Source: Lunularia cruciata (taxonomy: Eukaryota; Streptophyta; Marchantiopsida; Lunulariales; Lunulariaceae). Taken from it: a DNA stretch of 64,000 nucleotides. The notes beneath the pieces are model-generated. The model searched no databases. It was not told where the DNA came from and saw nothing but the letters and a program-made list of their open reading frames with translations. The position numbers were made by a program, and so were the translations under genes. Positions 36,645 to 47,927 of this stretch are shown here, piece after piece (position 1 is the stretch's first letter; each line of letters opens with the position of its first letter). The stretch covers positions 60,771,945 to 60,835,944 of the forward strand of contig OX419755.1 of assembly GCA_948567375.1 (NCBI GenBank). Reading direction: 5' to 3'.

Positions 36645-36787
36645 CAAATTCACTTCAGCTTACTCCACCAAATTTCATGAGTCTTGCCCTTCAATTCAAA
36701 CCAGATAGAGTGGGAGGAGTTTCTCTACTACAAACCAATTCACTTCAGCTTACTCCACCAACTTTCATGAGTCTTGCCCTTCAATTC
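36645..36787. repeat. Direct duplication, about 51 bp, 90-bp period
   Basis: The block starting AATTCACTTCAGCTTACTCC at 36647 recurs at 36737 with one difference (A to C) over about 51 bp, separated by about 39 bp of unique sequence. Because 90 is a multiple of three, an overlapping frame (36602-36793) shows a repeated peptide, but no other evidence suggests it is coding. Confidence 0.9.
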
Positions 36788-37206
36788 TTATAAGTCAAAA
36801 ATTGTGCCTAAACTAAATTGTCTTCCACAAGTTCTTTGTCAGTGGTATTTGCTTATTATAAGAGCATATTCCACATCTCATCTTATCTTATCTTATAAGA
36901 AGAAGTTAAAGGAAGAGGAATCTAAATGAGAAGTGTAAACTACAGTTATTGCACTAGTGCTGTGCTTTCTCGTTTTGAAGTCCACTTGACAATACTATAC
37001 TTTATCATGTATGCATTTCAAACAATGATATATGAAGTACATAGAATCCATAACTATTCAAGTCTGTTATTTTCTTTGTTGTTGTGTTGAGAGGGTTTAA
37101 AATCAATTTAACTTGGCTTACACCGCTATCAAGGCGGTTTGGGTGGGTGCATATTCAATTCAAGTGGTTCATGCTGAAGTCACATATATGAACATCAATG
37201 TTAAAG

Positions 37207-37256
37207 CAATATTCGTTCTGTAGTTCTAATATTATTAGAACCACAGAATGACGATT
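37207..37256. repeat. Decayed fold-back: ~25-bp arms, 1-nt spacer
   Basis: Centred near 37232. The inner arm TTCTGTAGTTCTAATA pairs with TATTAGAACCACAGAA with a single mismatch. The outer 9 bp pair less well, with CAAT/ATTG at the ends. It looks like an older member of the tight fold-back set. Confidence 0.8.
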
Positions 37257-38118
37257 GTAATTCTCATATATGTAGTCGATCTCGTTGAGGTTTTGAGAGG
37301 ATAATAAAAAAAGAAAGACTTTTGTATAGATGACCAGTTTTCAAGTCACTCCCATCAAAATTAGTTATTTTATGTATTTAAACTATCAAATTTCACATAA
37401 AATTAATTAGTTAGAGCATTGAAATACAAGAGTTACAAGAGTTATATAATTCAGCTGCTCTGGGATGCGAGGAGGTCTATATAGGCAAAGGTAAATTAGA
37501 AGTTAAGCAAAACTATCATATTTAGAATACAATAGAAGCTAGTAGTAGTATACGCACAGGTAAATAAGAAGGCGATTAGATCCACCCAATCGCCCCCACT
37601 AATGGAAGAATTAAACTCATTGAAGGTCATGCTCGTGTTTAATTTCTAAGTAAGACTACGATGAAATTGGTATTGAAAGAGATGATTTGGTATCGAAAAC
37701 ACTCAGATTCTCTTTTATTTAAAATTGTTTAGTTGAGATATCACGTCAAATTATATTATATAATAGAAAGTTAAATGAATATTATCATTAATATGATGGT
37801 ATATTCCACCATATTTATATTTCATATTTCCATCATACCCGAAACGTTGTAGCGATGACAGAACAAAGTCCATCGATCGAAGGCAGAGAAGAGAAGAGAA
37901 ATGCGGTGGTGGTGGTGGCGGTGTTGAGTATGATCGACCAGAATGAGAGAGCCGCTCCCTCAAAGTTTGCGAATCATGAAGAGGTAGCGGAAGACGATGT
38001 GATCCGTATCGAGGGAATTGGATGTTGCGTGCGCAAGAAGCATCGGTGAATTGGCGAAGAAATAACAGTCGACGGTAGCAGTAAGTAAGTACAGTGGGGA
38101 GGATCTCAGGAAGCGGTT

Positions 38119-38364
38119 TTGAATGAATTCAGATTATTGTTGATGGATGGCATGCTTGCGGAAATTAGGGGACAGGTGTCGAGGTGGAATACCAGTAGTG
38201 AAGAGGAATCAGAAGAAGGGATTGTGAAGCAGGAGGAAAGGAGCCGAGTGAATTCGGAGGCAGGGGTTGTTAAATTCAGAGTAAACGTATCAGTAAGGGA
38301 TAGGCACTGTCTGCGAAAGTGGTGGCTGCCGTATTTATTTGGACAGGGACCGCGCCCTTGTTAG
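38119..38364 (+). other. Upstream ORF in the leader of the CAND gene (candidate)
   Basis: An 81-codon frame ends at a TAG 15 bases before the CAND start codon, in the same reading frame. The peptide is acidic and Arg-rich with no recognised domain. A further frame lies at 37855-38049. If the leader extends this far, the uORF could dampen translation of the main ORF. Whether it is transcribed is unknown. Confidence 0.3.
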
Positions 38365-38379
38365 TGAGAGGGAGCAATC

Positions 38380-41033
38380 ATGGGGAAGAACTGTTTAGGG
38401 CTGGTGAGCTTGGAGAACCCATGGGCAGATGTCGTTTTACTGCTTCCGGCCCTTCTTTTCTTGCTCTTTCTCCTCTCACGGGTTCAATCTAGTGTTAGAA
38501 AATTGGTGCACAGCAAGTCCCATATCATGGCGACGTACTACTCCTTTCTGTGGATCATTGCTGTCCTCAATCTTTGCTGGTGTGTGCTCCAGGTACGTTT
38601 TTGATGTTGAATGGAATTTTCCTACTCTCTTGTCGGACGTAAATGTTGTTAGCGTTCCAATTCAGCGTTAGCTGGCGTAGAAAAGGAAATGGGTGTATAT
38701 TTTCAACTGACAGGAGTTCTTGATTCAGACTTGTCAAAACTTAGTGGAATGCATATCAGTCCGTAGCAACTGTACTTGTTTAGCACTCTGTGGCTGCTAT
38801 GCCACAGAGTACTAATGCTCCTCATTGTGAACGTGAAGTACAGTGGAAAGCAGGTTTGGAATTCACATAAAGGGCCAGTATTGGTGATTCTTTTAACTTG
38901 CCAGACGTTTGAAGACTTAGTTTGATAGAAATCCATATTCATTATAAAGCTCTAACGGTCTTGGAGTCTCCTCTGGACCGGCATTACATGGAAATATGTT
39001 CCTCCGCGATAGAAGACATTTCGTTAAAATTACAAGAAAGGTTGCATACTAAATTAGCCTGTTCATGAGATTGACTAGTGCTATATAGAATATTCAACAG
39101 CTTCTAACCTGAGTAAACCTTTCGTTTGACATATGCCCTTTAAGAGATATAAAAAGTTCAGTCAGTTCAGCGCTATTGTTGACTACAAAATAGGCTGATA
39201 AAGTTTTGTGGAGTTTCTACCATTATCTCCTTGTACTCTCTTTAAAGACACTTACTCTTGAATTGCTGGACATGTAGATTCGACAAGCCAAACCACATCA
39301 ACAAGCAACAGCCTGGAACGTAATGTCTCTCGTCACTCGATTTGGCATGGTGTTACTCGAAGTGAGTGTGGTTGTATTCTTATCACAAGGTTATCTTATC
39401 AGCGGCTGGGATGCCCTTCTGCGGACGCTGCTCTTTTCCGGCCTCTTTGCTGCAGTGGACGCCATTGTTAAGGTTTGTAACTTTTGGTTGATGATCATAT
39501 TTCTAGTTACCTTACGTTCGCTTTCCTGGGCCTTTCAGTGTCTGTCGCAAATCAAAAGAGTTGGGAAGCCGGCCAGCCTCTAGGTTGAGACCTGACATTA
39601 TCTGACTGCCTATGTTTTGCCCCCAATAGATTTATAGCGCCTTATTCGACCCGGTACCTGCCTGTCGAACATATAATGCAATGAGAATTCCTCTTTGAAT
39701 TCACGTTTGTCGTCTAACTTTTTGAACAAACGTTTCCTTTACCCTGAGCTTCCAGGTCGTTCACGTACACTCCTTGCGGCTCAAGGAGGTTTAGCGCTTT
39801 CCGTGTTGGCTAGTCACTATTTGTTGAATAGATTTACTTCTACGGAAGTGTCTTACTGCATGAGCAGCCATCCGAAATTGACTGTGTAGACTAAGTAGAT
39901 GAGATTCTAGCGTTCATTGTGGTAGTGCTTTTCTTTCAGTGAGAGCTTGAGGACTTCGGTATATGCCAAATGGAATTCCCTTTGACATGTAACTCGTGTG
40001 GATCCCAGGCAGTCTACATATTTGGATTAGGCATTCCACTCCTTGTGAACGAAGATGATGGTGGAGATTGGCGTAAATGGGGCTTTTGGCTGGTCCACAC
40101 CCTTCTCTTTATTGGCGTTTACCTTCTGATTCTTATACTGCCACACACCAAGTGGCGCGATCACTTACCTGGTATACATCTTCATCCATGGTTTCCGCTT
40201 CATTGGAATGGAATAACGAGACCCAGAGAATTGCAGTTAAATCTCTAGAAGAGAAGTTCAGATTCTTGAAGAGTATGCTATGGGGTAAGATGACCCCGGT
40301 AAAGGTTCGGGTTGTAACTGAGAGAACAGTCGGCTTTGTCTACCTGAACTATGAGTTTTTCTTTCTTTCTTTCGTTCCTCCGCAGATAACCGAATTCGGT
40401 ATTTTCTCATGGTGATCTTATTGTTGAACTTGTCAAACAGCACGGCCATCATTCTACCGATACGTGTTCATACTATTCGTCTTGAACAGCATAACTGCTC
40501 TGGGCAGTTTTCTTCTTGGTTTAGGAGCTGACTTCGGACATTGGTACGTGGGGAGTTTATGTAGCATCCTAGTGCAGTATATCTAGCAGAGAGTAGGACA
40601 AAATAGTGGATGTTAAAAGGATCTTGTTTCACTTTGTTGCGGCTTGAGTGTTCTCTGTGGTGGCGGAAAGGTCCCTAAGCAGCTGTACATATTTCGGTCG
40701 TATGTTGAATTGGCTTGGATTAAACTTTACTTGTATTTGCTGCTGGGTTGTGCAGTATATATGGTTTCACAAGTTTCTCGTATTACGCATTCTACCCCCC
40801 ACTGTTGTACATGACATTTCTTGCAGACTTCTTCCGGGTAAGTGGGCTTTTACCATGTAGATTTCTGAATTGTCTTTGGTTATCCGAATAGTTTCTTCTT
40901 TCTGCTGTTATGCATATGTGCGTGTACTGACTAGTTTGGTTGCGTGGAAGAACAGGAAGAAGACCTACAGATGGAAGACACTTACTACTCTGAGATGAAA
41001 GATGCTGGATATTTTGACGCTGATTGGGACTAG
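38380..41033 (+). CDS. CAND2/CAND8-like seven-transmembrane protein (TPRA1/Tmemb_40 family)
   Basis: Six exons, all in phase: 38380-38592, 39278-39472, 40009-40171, 40441-40543, 40756-40837 and 40956-41033, giving 277 residues. Seven hydrophobic segments are visible: ADVVLLLPALLFLLFLL, SFLWIIAVLNLCWCVLQ, GMVLLEVSVVVFLSQGY, a helix around LLFSGLFAAVDAIVKAVYIF, WLVHTLLFIGVYLLILIL, YVFILFVLNSITALGSFLLG, and one around AFYPPLLYMTFLADFF. The acidic tail EEDLQMEDTYYSEMKDAGYF is nearly identical to the Arabidopsis family. Arabidopsis CAND2 and CAND8 are candidate G-protein-coupled-receptor-like proteins; CAND2 has been proposed as a melatonin receptor (PMTR1), a contested role. Animal TPRA1 is related. 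The initiator ATG is preceded by GCAATC and opens the first helix-bearing exon. Length is normal. Membrane topology is inferred. Confidence 0.93.
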
Positions 41034-43376
41034 TATTCTGTTGGATGCCTTCGACTGAGCAGATCGAGGACAAGCACCTGCCAAGATCAATTTGCTTCAA
41101 TTACCGCAGGTTAAGCTGGAGATTTAAGATCGAATCGAATTTCTGGAAAACGTTAAGAGATCAGCAAATCGCAGTGTCCCAAAGTCAATCAGACGGTTTG
41201 TATAATGGATCGTCCTTCATGGAGTGAAGAAAAGGTGCAAAATGTGGTGACAAGTTTGTGTCCTTGTTGAGGGGGTCACCCACACTTTCGTCCATCATAC
41301 TCCCGGAAGAAAATCAAGGAAAGCTTATGTGGACCTGGATAATTATATCCAGTGGAAGTGGCACCAGTGCCGCAGTGGAGTTTATTTGTCAAGTTTGCGC
41401 TCATGGAGTAGAAGCTGGTAATTGCAAGTATCGCCTGTTTAGTATTCTTCCAGACAACCTTAGATCTTAGTTTCGGGATTGCAGAACGGTCCAATTAAAT
41501 GGGCTTGATTACCACCAGAAAAGGTCAGTAACAGAAATCATGCCAATCTAGATGCATTGAGTCTTCCACTGCCTGCCGGAGCAGGTGTAGGAATGCATAA
41601 AAGCAGGAGTTATCCCCTGGTTGCTGGTGTATAAGGTGATAATTTAAAGCTCTTGGCTCTAGCTCACTACTTCGTGTTAAATGACATACATCCGCCCATG
41701 CTTTTGATAGTTGACTTCTGTGTGAAGTGGAATAACCTTCAGAGCTAGAATCTGATTTGCTGGAGTGCATATGGGACACTCACCACAGAGTTATTTTGAT
41801 TCATTTCTTTTTTCCACTAGAGGAGCCCTGCTACCGGACTCGAATGATCACGAGGATGATGGGAGTATCTTTTGCTATTGTCCATATAACATTACATCGA
41901 TGAGTTTTATCTTACTGAAAGTTTAGTGGAGGATTAGCAGTCTGTGATCGTCAGTCCCGAGAACTTTCCGTATCATAAGTTCCAGGCGAATTCAACATCT
42001 CGTAGAAGTACTTCAATCATCTAGTGTCCTGCAAGTCGACCCTGCAAACAAGCGCAACTTGTTTTGGCCTTAAGTAGCGAGCTTCGGCTGCTATCTTTGT
42101 ATGTCTTATGTAACTTATGCATTGGTTTGTCAGGCTATTTTTCAACTTATGTAACCTTGACAGATTGAATGTATCTATATTTGTCAATACGAGTATGTGC
42201 ATCTGCGTCCTTTGATAATTGCGGTTAAATCTGGACAACTGTCTTCCGGAAGATGCTACTCCGGTTGCAATTTATAGAATTTAAATTGCTTCACTTTGCT
42301 GTGAACATCTTCAAAGCAAAGCAAGTCTTTTTCACAAGTGAGTCTTTTGCTGCAGAGACTTGTGTTCCCTGGATATTTGAGCTAATTTTCTTTCATGATG
42401 TGATTTTCCTCTAACCTTGATTTGGTCGTGCGTAAACATATATCTCTTCACATTTGCTTGTTGAAACCCGAGAGAAGAAAATTTTCTTTGGTGAAGGTTA
42501 AATACCTTGTTACAAGTTGAATAGTATTATTAATAGTAAACATTTGGTTTCGTACTGTGTACTTCAGTCGAACCGAAACCAAAAATATGGCAGCTGTCAT
42601 GATGAAATGGGATCAAGCATTTATTCAGTTGAGATGTCCGACATTTCAGTCAGGACAGTAGCAATATCGACTCTTGTAATAACCCTCGCGCGTAATTTAC
42701 ACTACGGTCCATTTGTAGGACGAATGGCTGATCACAGGTTGTTAAAGCTAACGTCTTCCGTTAGTTGGTCTTCTTAGCATATCAAAGCAGGCTCATTACA
42801 TTTGAGCCATTATACAATGTTGAAGGACCCGGTGTTAATGTTTGCTGTTATAAGGTATGGGACTCGAGGCAAGGAGCGACGTGTGTACCATCGACGGTGA
42901 TTCGCACGCTCTCGCCTCTGAAGTGGGATCTTTACAGTTCACTTTGTATCTATGGAACAAACCGCTGGTATCATCGTAAATAGCATTCCAAGCCCAGAAG
43001 ATCACCATTTCTTCTTCATCACAACGATCCGATATGTCCTAGACTATTGAGAGCAGCAAATTTTAGAGGTGACAGAGACTAAAATGCCCTGGCACAATAG
43101 GAGGGATCGGATTCTTGAGATAACTCTTCTGATTATGAAGAGCTAGCTGCATCTGTTAAAAATGGACGCTTTATATTCTGGTGCAGAGACTGAGCTGTGG
43201 ACGAGTATTATGTACACCACCGGATCAAACAGGTGCACGCTCAAAACCTCTTTTGCCCGATTCAACCGAATGGGTTTGGAGTATAAACTTGTCCCCTGCT
43301 CGGGGTCTGGAGTGCAGGTTAGACGATCTGGTGAGTTCTGAACCATCCTACTAAATTTCAGGATTCAAGTGCCTCC
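41034..43376. other. Convergent intergenic region between CAND and EamA genes
   Basis: The two genes end facing each other, so this contains both 3' untranslated regions and DNA between them. Open frames are short and unrecognised. No repeat family or RNA gene seen. Confidence 0.55.
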
Positions 43377-46300
43377 TTAGGGCTTGGGTTCACTTTTATA
43401 AGAGATGCTAGCTGCACTTCCAGCGATCAATAGAGCTCCGATCACATCCCATAAGGTAGGTATCTCTTGAAGGAACATAACCCCCAAGATGAAGGTAAAT
43501 AGTACCTGTTACAACCAGTTATTATAAGTTAATTTATGTCAGTTTGTAAATAAAATAATGTGATTGTTTGCCCGTTCACAGATTCGAACTTAACAAACAC
43601 GTGATAAACAAATGGCAACTGAGAAAAATTAGTTCTCTTTGGTTAGCAACAATTAGTTATCAGCTCAAAATGTTCGCAAAGTTATGACTACACAGAACAA
43701 TTCAAACTCACCTTCAAATATTGAATAGGGGTGACGCTAGAAGCTTTTTCGAGTTGCAGTGCTCTAGTTAAGAAGACCTGCACGATTCCCCAGGTACAAG
43801 GTCATGTTACCACAAATGATCCTAGGAAGTAAGTGGATCTAAAAGGCACATAGCTTATTCTCAATTCGAAATGCTTTACTCAACCAACGAGGCCCAACTG
43901 TTATCTCAGAAACCTTCGTACACAAAATTGTACAACATGCGAAGCTTTAGATACCTGAGCAAAATACGCCATTAGACCAACCATCATTAATAAGGACACC
44001 TCCATAGATGTTGGAGCTTTATACCCCTGCACAAAGAAGTCAGAAGAGAAGGTCCGAGCTTAGTTTGACTCCAATTTAATTGGTCGAGAAGCAAGCTTCT
44101 CAAATTAAAGGAAAGCAGGCTTTTGCTTGAACGTGTCCGATATGAGCTCCGGATTCGGATATAAAACAATTCATTCAAAGTAAGTGCTATATGGTCAAGA
44201 TGATCGCCCACCTGCACCATCGTCCCCAGTGCGGCCATTGGAGTAGAGAATGCAGCAAAAGCAAATACACAAACTCTGCAACCATTGTTTGACAATCGTA
44301 TCGACCGATCAGCTCAAATGTTTGCTGAAGAAAACTTCCCTTTAAAATTGTGTCTAAAGCAACAGCGACAATTGTTGAAACGTAAACAACTTTACATCTG
44401 GGGAAAGAACCTAAGGCAACATGAGAAGAACGATGGTTTGAGAAATATTACAGAGGAGGTTCTCCATGTTGTCCAATGATGCGTACAAGGATGTAGGAAA
44501 GAGCTCCTGTGGCAGCAGCTATGAGGGCAATGGCAACTCCCATGTACATATCCCATATGCTATCTGCAGCTATTACGTGTTTCCCTGCTAACAAAGCATG
44601 ATAGATTCAAGGCATGGTATACTGCAATGAACAATAGCCAAAAATGGGACGATCAACTACGCTTAACGACATAAGGACAAGTAAACCAAGCAAAGAGTTA
44701 GATTTTGAAAATAAACAGTTATTTTTGGGATGATTAAGGGTATCTTGACCAACCTGATAAGAATTGTGGTTGAGTTACGAGGAGGACACCCAAAAAACTA
44801 CAGAACGTCCCAGCAGCTTCAGTTGCCCCCCAGTGTTCGTTCAGATAAAGTGTTGCTAAAATTACAGTAAATACAGGAGTTGTGAAGTTAAGAACTGTTG
44901 CATCTCGTAAAGGTAGGATCTGTATGCTGCAGCACAAGCACGTCAATTAGCTCACGAAGGAAACAAGAACCACGCTTTGAATAGGACACCTAGAATTCTT
45001 ACCAGATTTAAGTGTGGAGTACAGCTAATATGAGAGCCATTAAAATCTTCTAGTAAGACCTCATGGAGAACTCACACAGCAGAAGTTTTTAAAAGTCTGA
45101 ATCCTGAATTTAGCTTATTAGAAAGCTAAGCACAGGATTTTGGCCAGTTCAGATACAATGCAAATGCCCGTAGATAGCTGATTTTCCTTTTGTTGTTTCC
45201 CTGGGTTGGAACTCTGTATCCTGTCTGTATGCTCTCGGAATGCAGTCGTGTAGTCAGTCCCGATCATTCACTAGTCAGCTCCAAGGGGACTGAAATGCCA
45301 AGAGCACGGCTATAACACTCATACAAGATCTGCAGGTTTAGTCATCTTTGAGCCTCTGAGCCGGTCTAGATCATTTAAAGAAATAGCTCAATGGCATGGC
45401 AGCCCCCGGAATTTCAATCTAGTTACACACTCCACGGAAACAAATTACAAATCATTTTCCATTACGTAGCTCACCTATAGAAAAATGCGGAAAGGGAGAC
45501 GAAGCCAATAACCGCTCTAGCAAAAACAAGTTTCCGGACTCTCGGTGTTCCTAAAAGGGGATGCCTCATTTGTCTCAAACTGGCTCCGGCCAGCAGCGTT
45601 ATCAAACCACACCGGAACATCACGATCTGCGAAGATGGAATTGACCTCACTGACGAATGGACACCACAAGAAGGTGAGTGGCCATACCTTGAAAACTTCC
45701 ACATATCAACCAACTCTCGTAAAGAAGGAGACAAGAGCTAAACCGCTGGAGCAACGACAAATCAGCCCAATTTCCAAACCCAGATCCACAATTGAACTCT
45801 TTCCAAAATCTAAAAACATAACTGCTTACACAAGTTTCCATTCCAGTGAGAAAATCCAGAAAAGAAAGTTGTATCAGTTAACAAGAGGAAGATCTTCCTT
45901 ACCTGACAAGAGTTTCACAAAGAGCCCCATGAGAGCATAAGATAAAGAGGAAATGGCCATGCAAGTGGCACCAGAATACTTGGATCCTCCCCAAACCCAA
46001 TTCCATGCTTTCATATGATGTTTCATCGAACTTCCGTACACATCCCTTCTATCCAGCGCATCGAACTCCTTCATGGATGGTGCATCCACCTTCAGATACG
46101 GTAATAAGGGGCCATTCTCCTTCAGAATCAGCTCCTCCACAACCTCCCCTGTTATCCTCCTGTCCATTTGGCCCCTTTTCTGTTGCGTCTCCGGGTGCTC
46201 ATCGTAGTCCGTGGAACTGGAACTCGAACTCCTCTTCGGTTTTGATAATTTCGGTCTCGGAATCTCCAATCCACTCTCTAGATCTTTAGAACCCACGAAT

Positions 46301-46431
46301 CCCTTTTGTTGCTTCTCTTGGTTCACATCGCGCTTCCCTGTACCTGCCAACAAAAACCTCTCCAAGTCTCTGTCCTTGTACTCCATATCATCGCCCCTCT
46401 TCTCATCTCCCTTCCTCTCCTTTCTGGCCAT
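43377..46431 (-). CDS. EamA (DMT superfamily) transporter, SLC35G1-like
   Basis: Eight minus-strand exons, all GT-AG and in phase: 45903-46431, 45475-45649, 44754-44926, 44452-44584, 44212-44275, 43955-44026, 43712-43777 and 43377-43505; 446 residues ending SYKSEPKP. The first ~150 residues are hydrophilic, Lys/Ser-rich and probably cytosolic. The transmembrane part starts at GATCMAISSLSYALMGLFVK. The EamA signature is clear: RSIPSSQIVMFRCGL, then the conserved block SIQILPLRDATVLNFTTPVF, then TLYLNEHW. The second EamA repeat contains GVAIALIAAATGALSYILVR, VSLLMMVGLMAYFAQVFLTR, KASSVTPIQYLKVLFTFILG and LWDVIGALLIAGSAA. About ten helices are expected. Members move small metabolites or nucleotide-sugar-like solutes; the substrate and membrane here cannot be told. 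The short cytosolic tail resembles the SLC35G1 branch. No breaks seen. Confidence 0.92.
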
Positions 46432-47879
46432 CGTAGTGCTCTAGACCTCTGTTCCTAAACTAGTCGTCCACTTCTACACAGAACGCACCTTCTCCTTCGT
46501 TCTCGCCACGTTTCTCCTTCCTCGTACAGATCACCCGATCCATCTTGCTTTCATCTCCTCTCCAACTCTGCTTATCTTCCGAGTTCGTTAATCTCTGCCA
46601 CGCTCGATTCTATTCCCGATCGATGTTCGTTCTTGTGTTGGAATTATCCGGATTCAACCAGCCACTTCGACTAATTTTCACAGCCTCAAAGAGAACGAAG
46701 AATCGCTTCTCTCTCTGAGCACGTCTCCTCTGTTCTGTTGTATGTGTGCCGCGAATCATCCTTCCTGCTACCGGAATCAATCAATCCAAATCAGGGGCCC
46801 CACTCCATAGTATACCGTATTCCCGAAAATCCGTCGGATCTCCCAAGAATTGACCGACTGACACTGCAGTTTTTAGAGAGTGGAATTTTAGTAACTCTCG
46901 ATCGATCGTAAGTCGTCGGTGCCTTGAGTGTCAATCCTGTCCTCCAACAACTGTCGAAACCTCTGCTGTTACACACTCGTTTCCCTGCCATCCACGTCGG
47001 ACACGTCCCTCCACGTCGGCCAACCACGTAGTCCACCTGAAACTGCAGTCGCTGCTTTCGGAGATACTTGGTCACGATATTTCTTTCTCTCCTATTATTT
47101 AGACATTTTTATGAGAGACCACATTGCATGTTTCGTTCGTTCTTCTCCAAATTATTCGATTTTTACTTCAATTCAATCCTTGGGTGTATAGGTACTACTA
47201 CTCTACTAGATTTCCGAGGAGACAAAACACTTGGTTTTCTATTTAATTATTTGTGGCTGTGATCCGAATTAGCTGTAAAAATGTATATTCTGTTGCCATG
47301 AAGCTTGACTATTTCCTCACGATGTACACAATAGGATGAAAAGAAAATGTTTGTTATTGCAGTCAAGGACAGTCAATATGCGCATAAGTATTCGTCATCT
47401 GACCAATAAAGGTACTATTTAATCCACCTATTCTGGTACGAGACTGAATGGTCATAGAGTACCCCGATTCCATTCATATCTCCTCAATAAATATACACCC
47501 TTCATTCAGAGAAAACGGTAAGACTTTACACGGTAGTACAAGAGACGAAAGAATGTATTAATTTTATAAAGTGATCCTTTCTTTGCAGAAAAAGCTGTTA
47601 TGGGAATGTCTGAACTTTTCCCGTATATATATGAGTATCTTGAGCTTCGAGACTTAAGAAAGAAGGAATTTGAGAAAGATGACAGACTTTATATCTTACA
47701 AGAAAATACTCGATTGCAGCCTTTCAATTTGAAAGACATTTTTTTTGTCTCAATAAGGAAATTCCAGGTCTTGGTAAACGAATTACAAAGTAGGGTGGAT
47801 ATTTCCAAATCGGGGAGTTGACCCTATAGATAGGTTTCGGTTCATTCAAATAATAAAATTTACTTAATGAAGAAATAGA

Positions 47880-47927
47880 CTTTTTTTTATTCTCTTCCCC
47901 CCCCTCCCCCCCCTTTTTTTTTTTTGG
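47880..47927. repeat. Poly-pyrimidine homopolymer runs
   Basis: A T-run, two C-runs separated by T, then a T-run of about a dozen bases. Homopolymer length in such a tract is prone to sequencing error. Confidence 0.9.

Larger units (their letters stand above)
35701..38379. other. Divergent intergenic region between the PPR and CAND genes
   Basis: The two genes point away from each other, so this stretch carries both promoters. It contains a 90-bp-period duplication (36645-36787), a decayed fold-back (37207-37256), an AT-rich middle (about 36900-37800) and small open frames in the CAND leader (37855-38049 and 38119-38364). Nothing else recognised. Confidence 0.5.

Noticed and set aside
36602-36793. 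ORF with a twice-repeated 17-residue peptide
   Set aside because: The repeat is a consequence of the 90-bp DNA duplication; no start context or family support.
47600-47821. 73-residue ORF with charged, helix-like sequence preceded by a TTTGCAG acceptor-like site
   Set aside because: Isolated, flanked by low-complexity DNA and unrecognised; not enough to call an exon.
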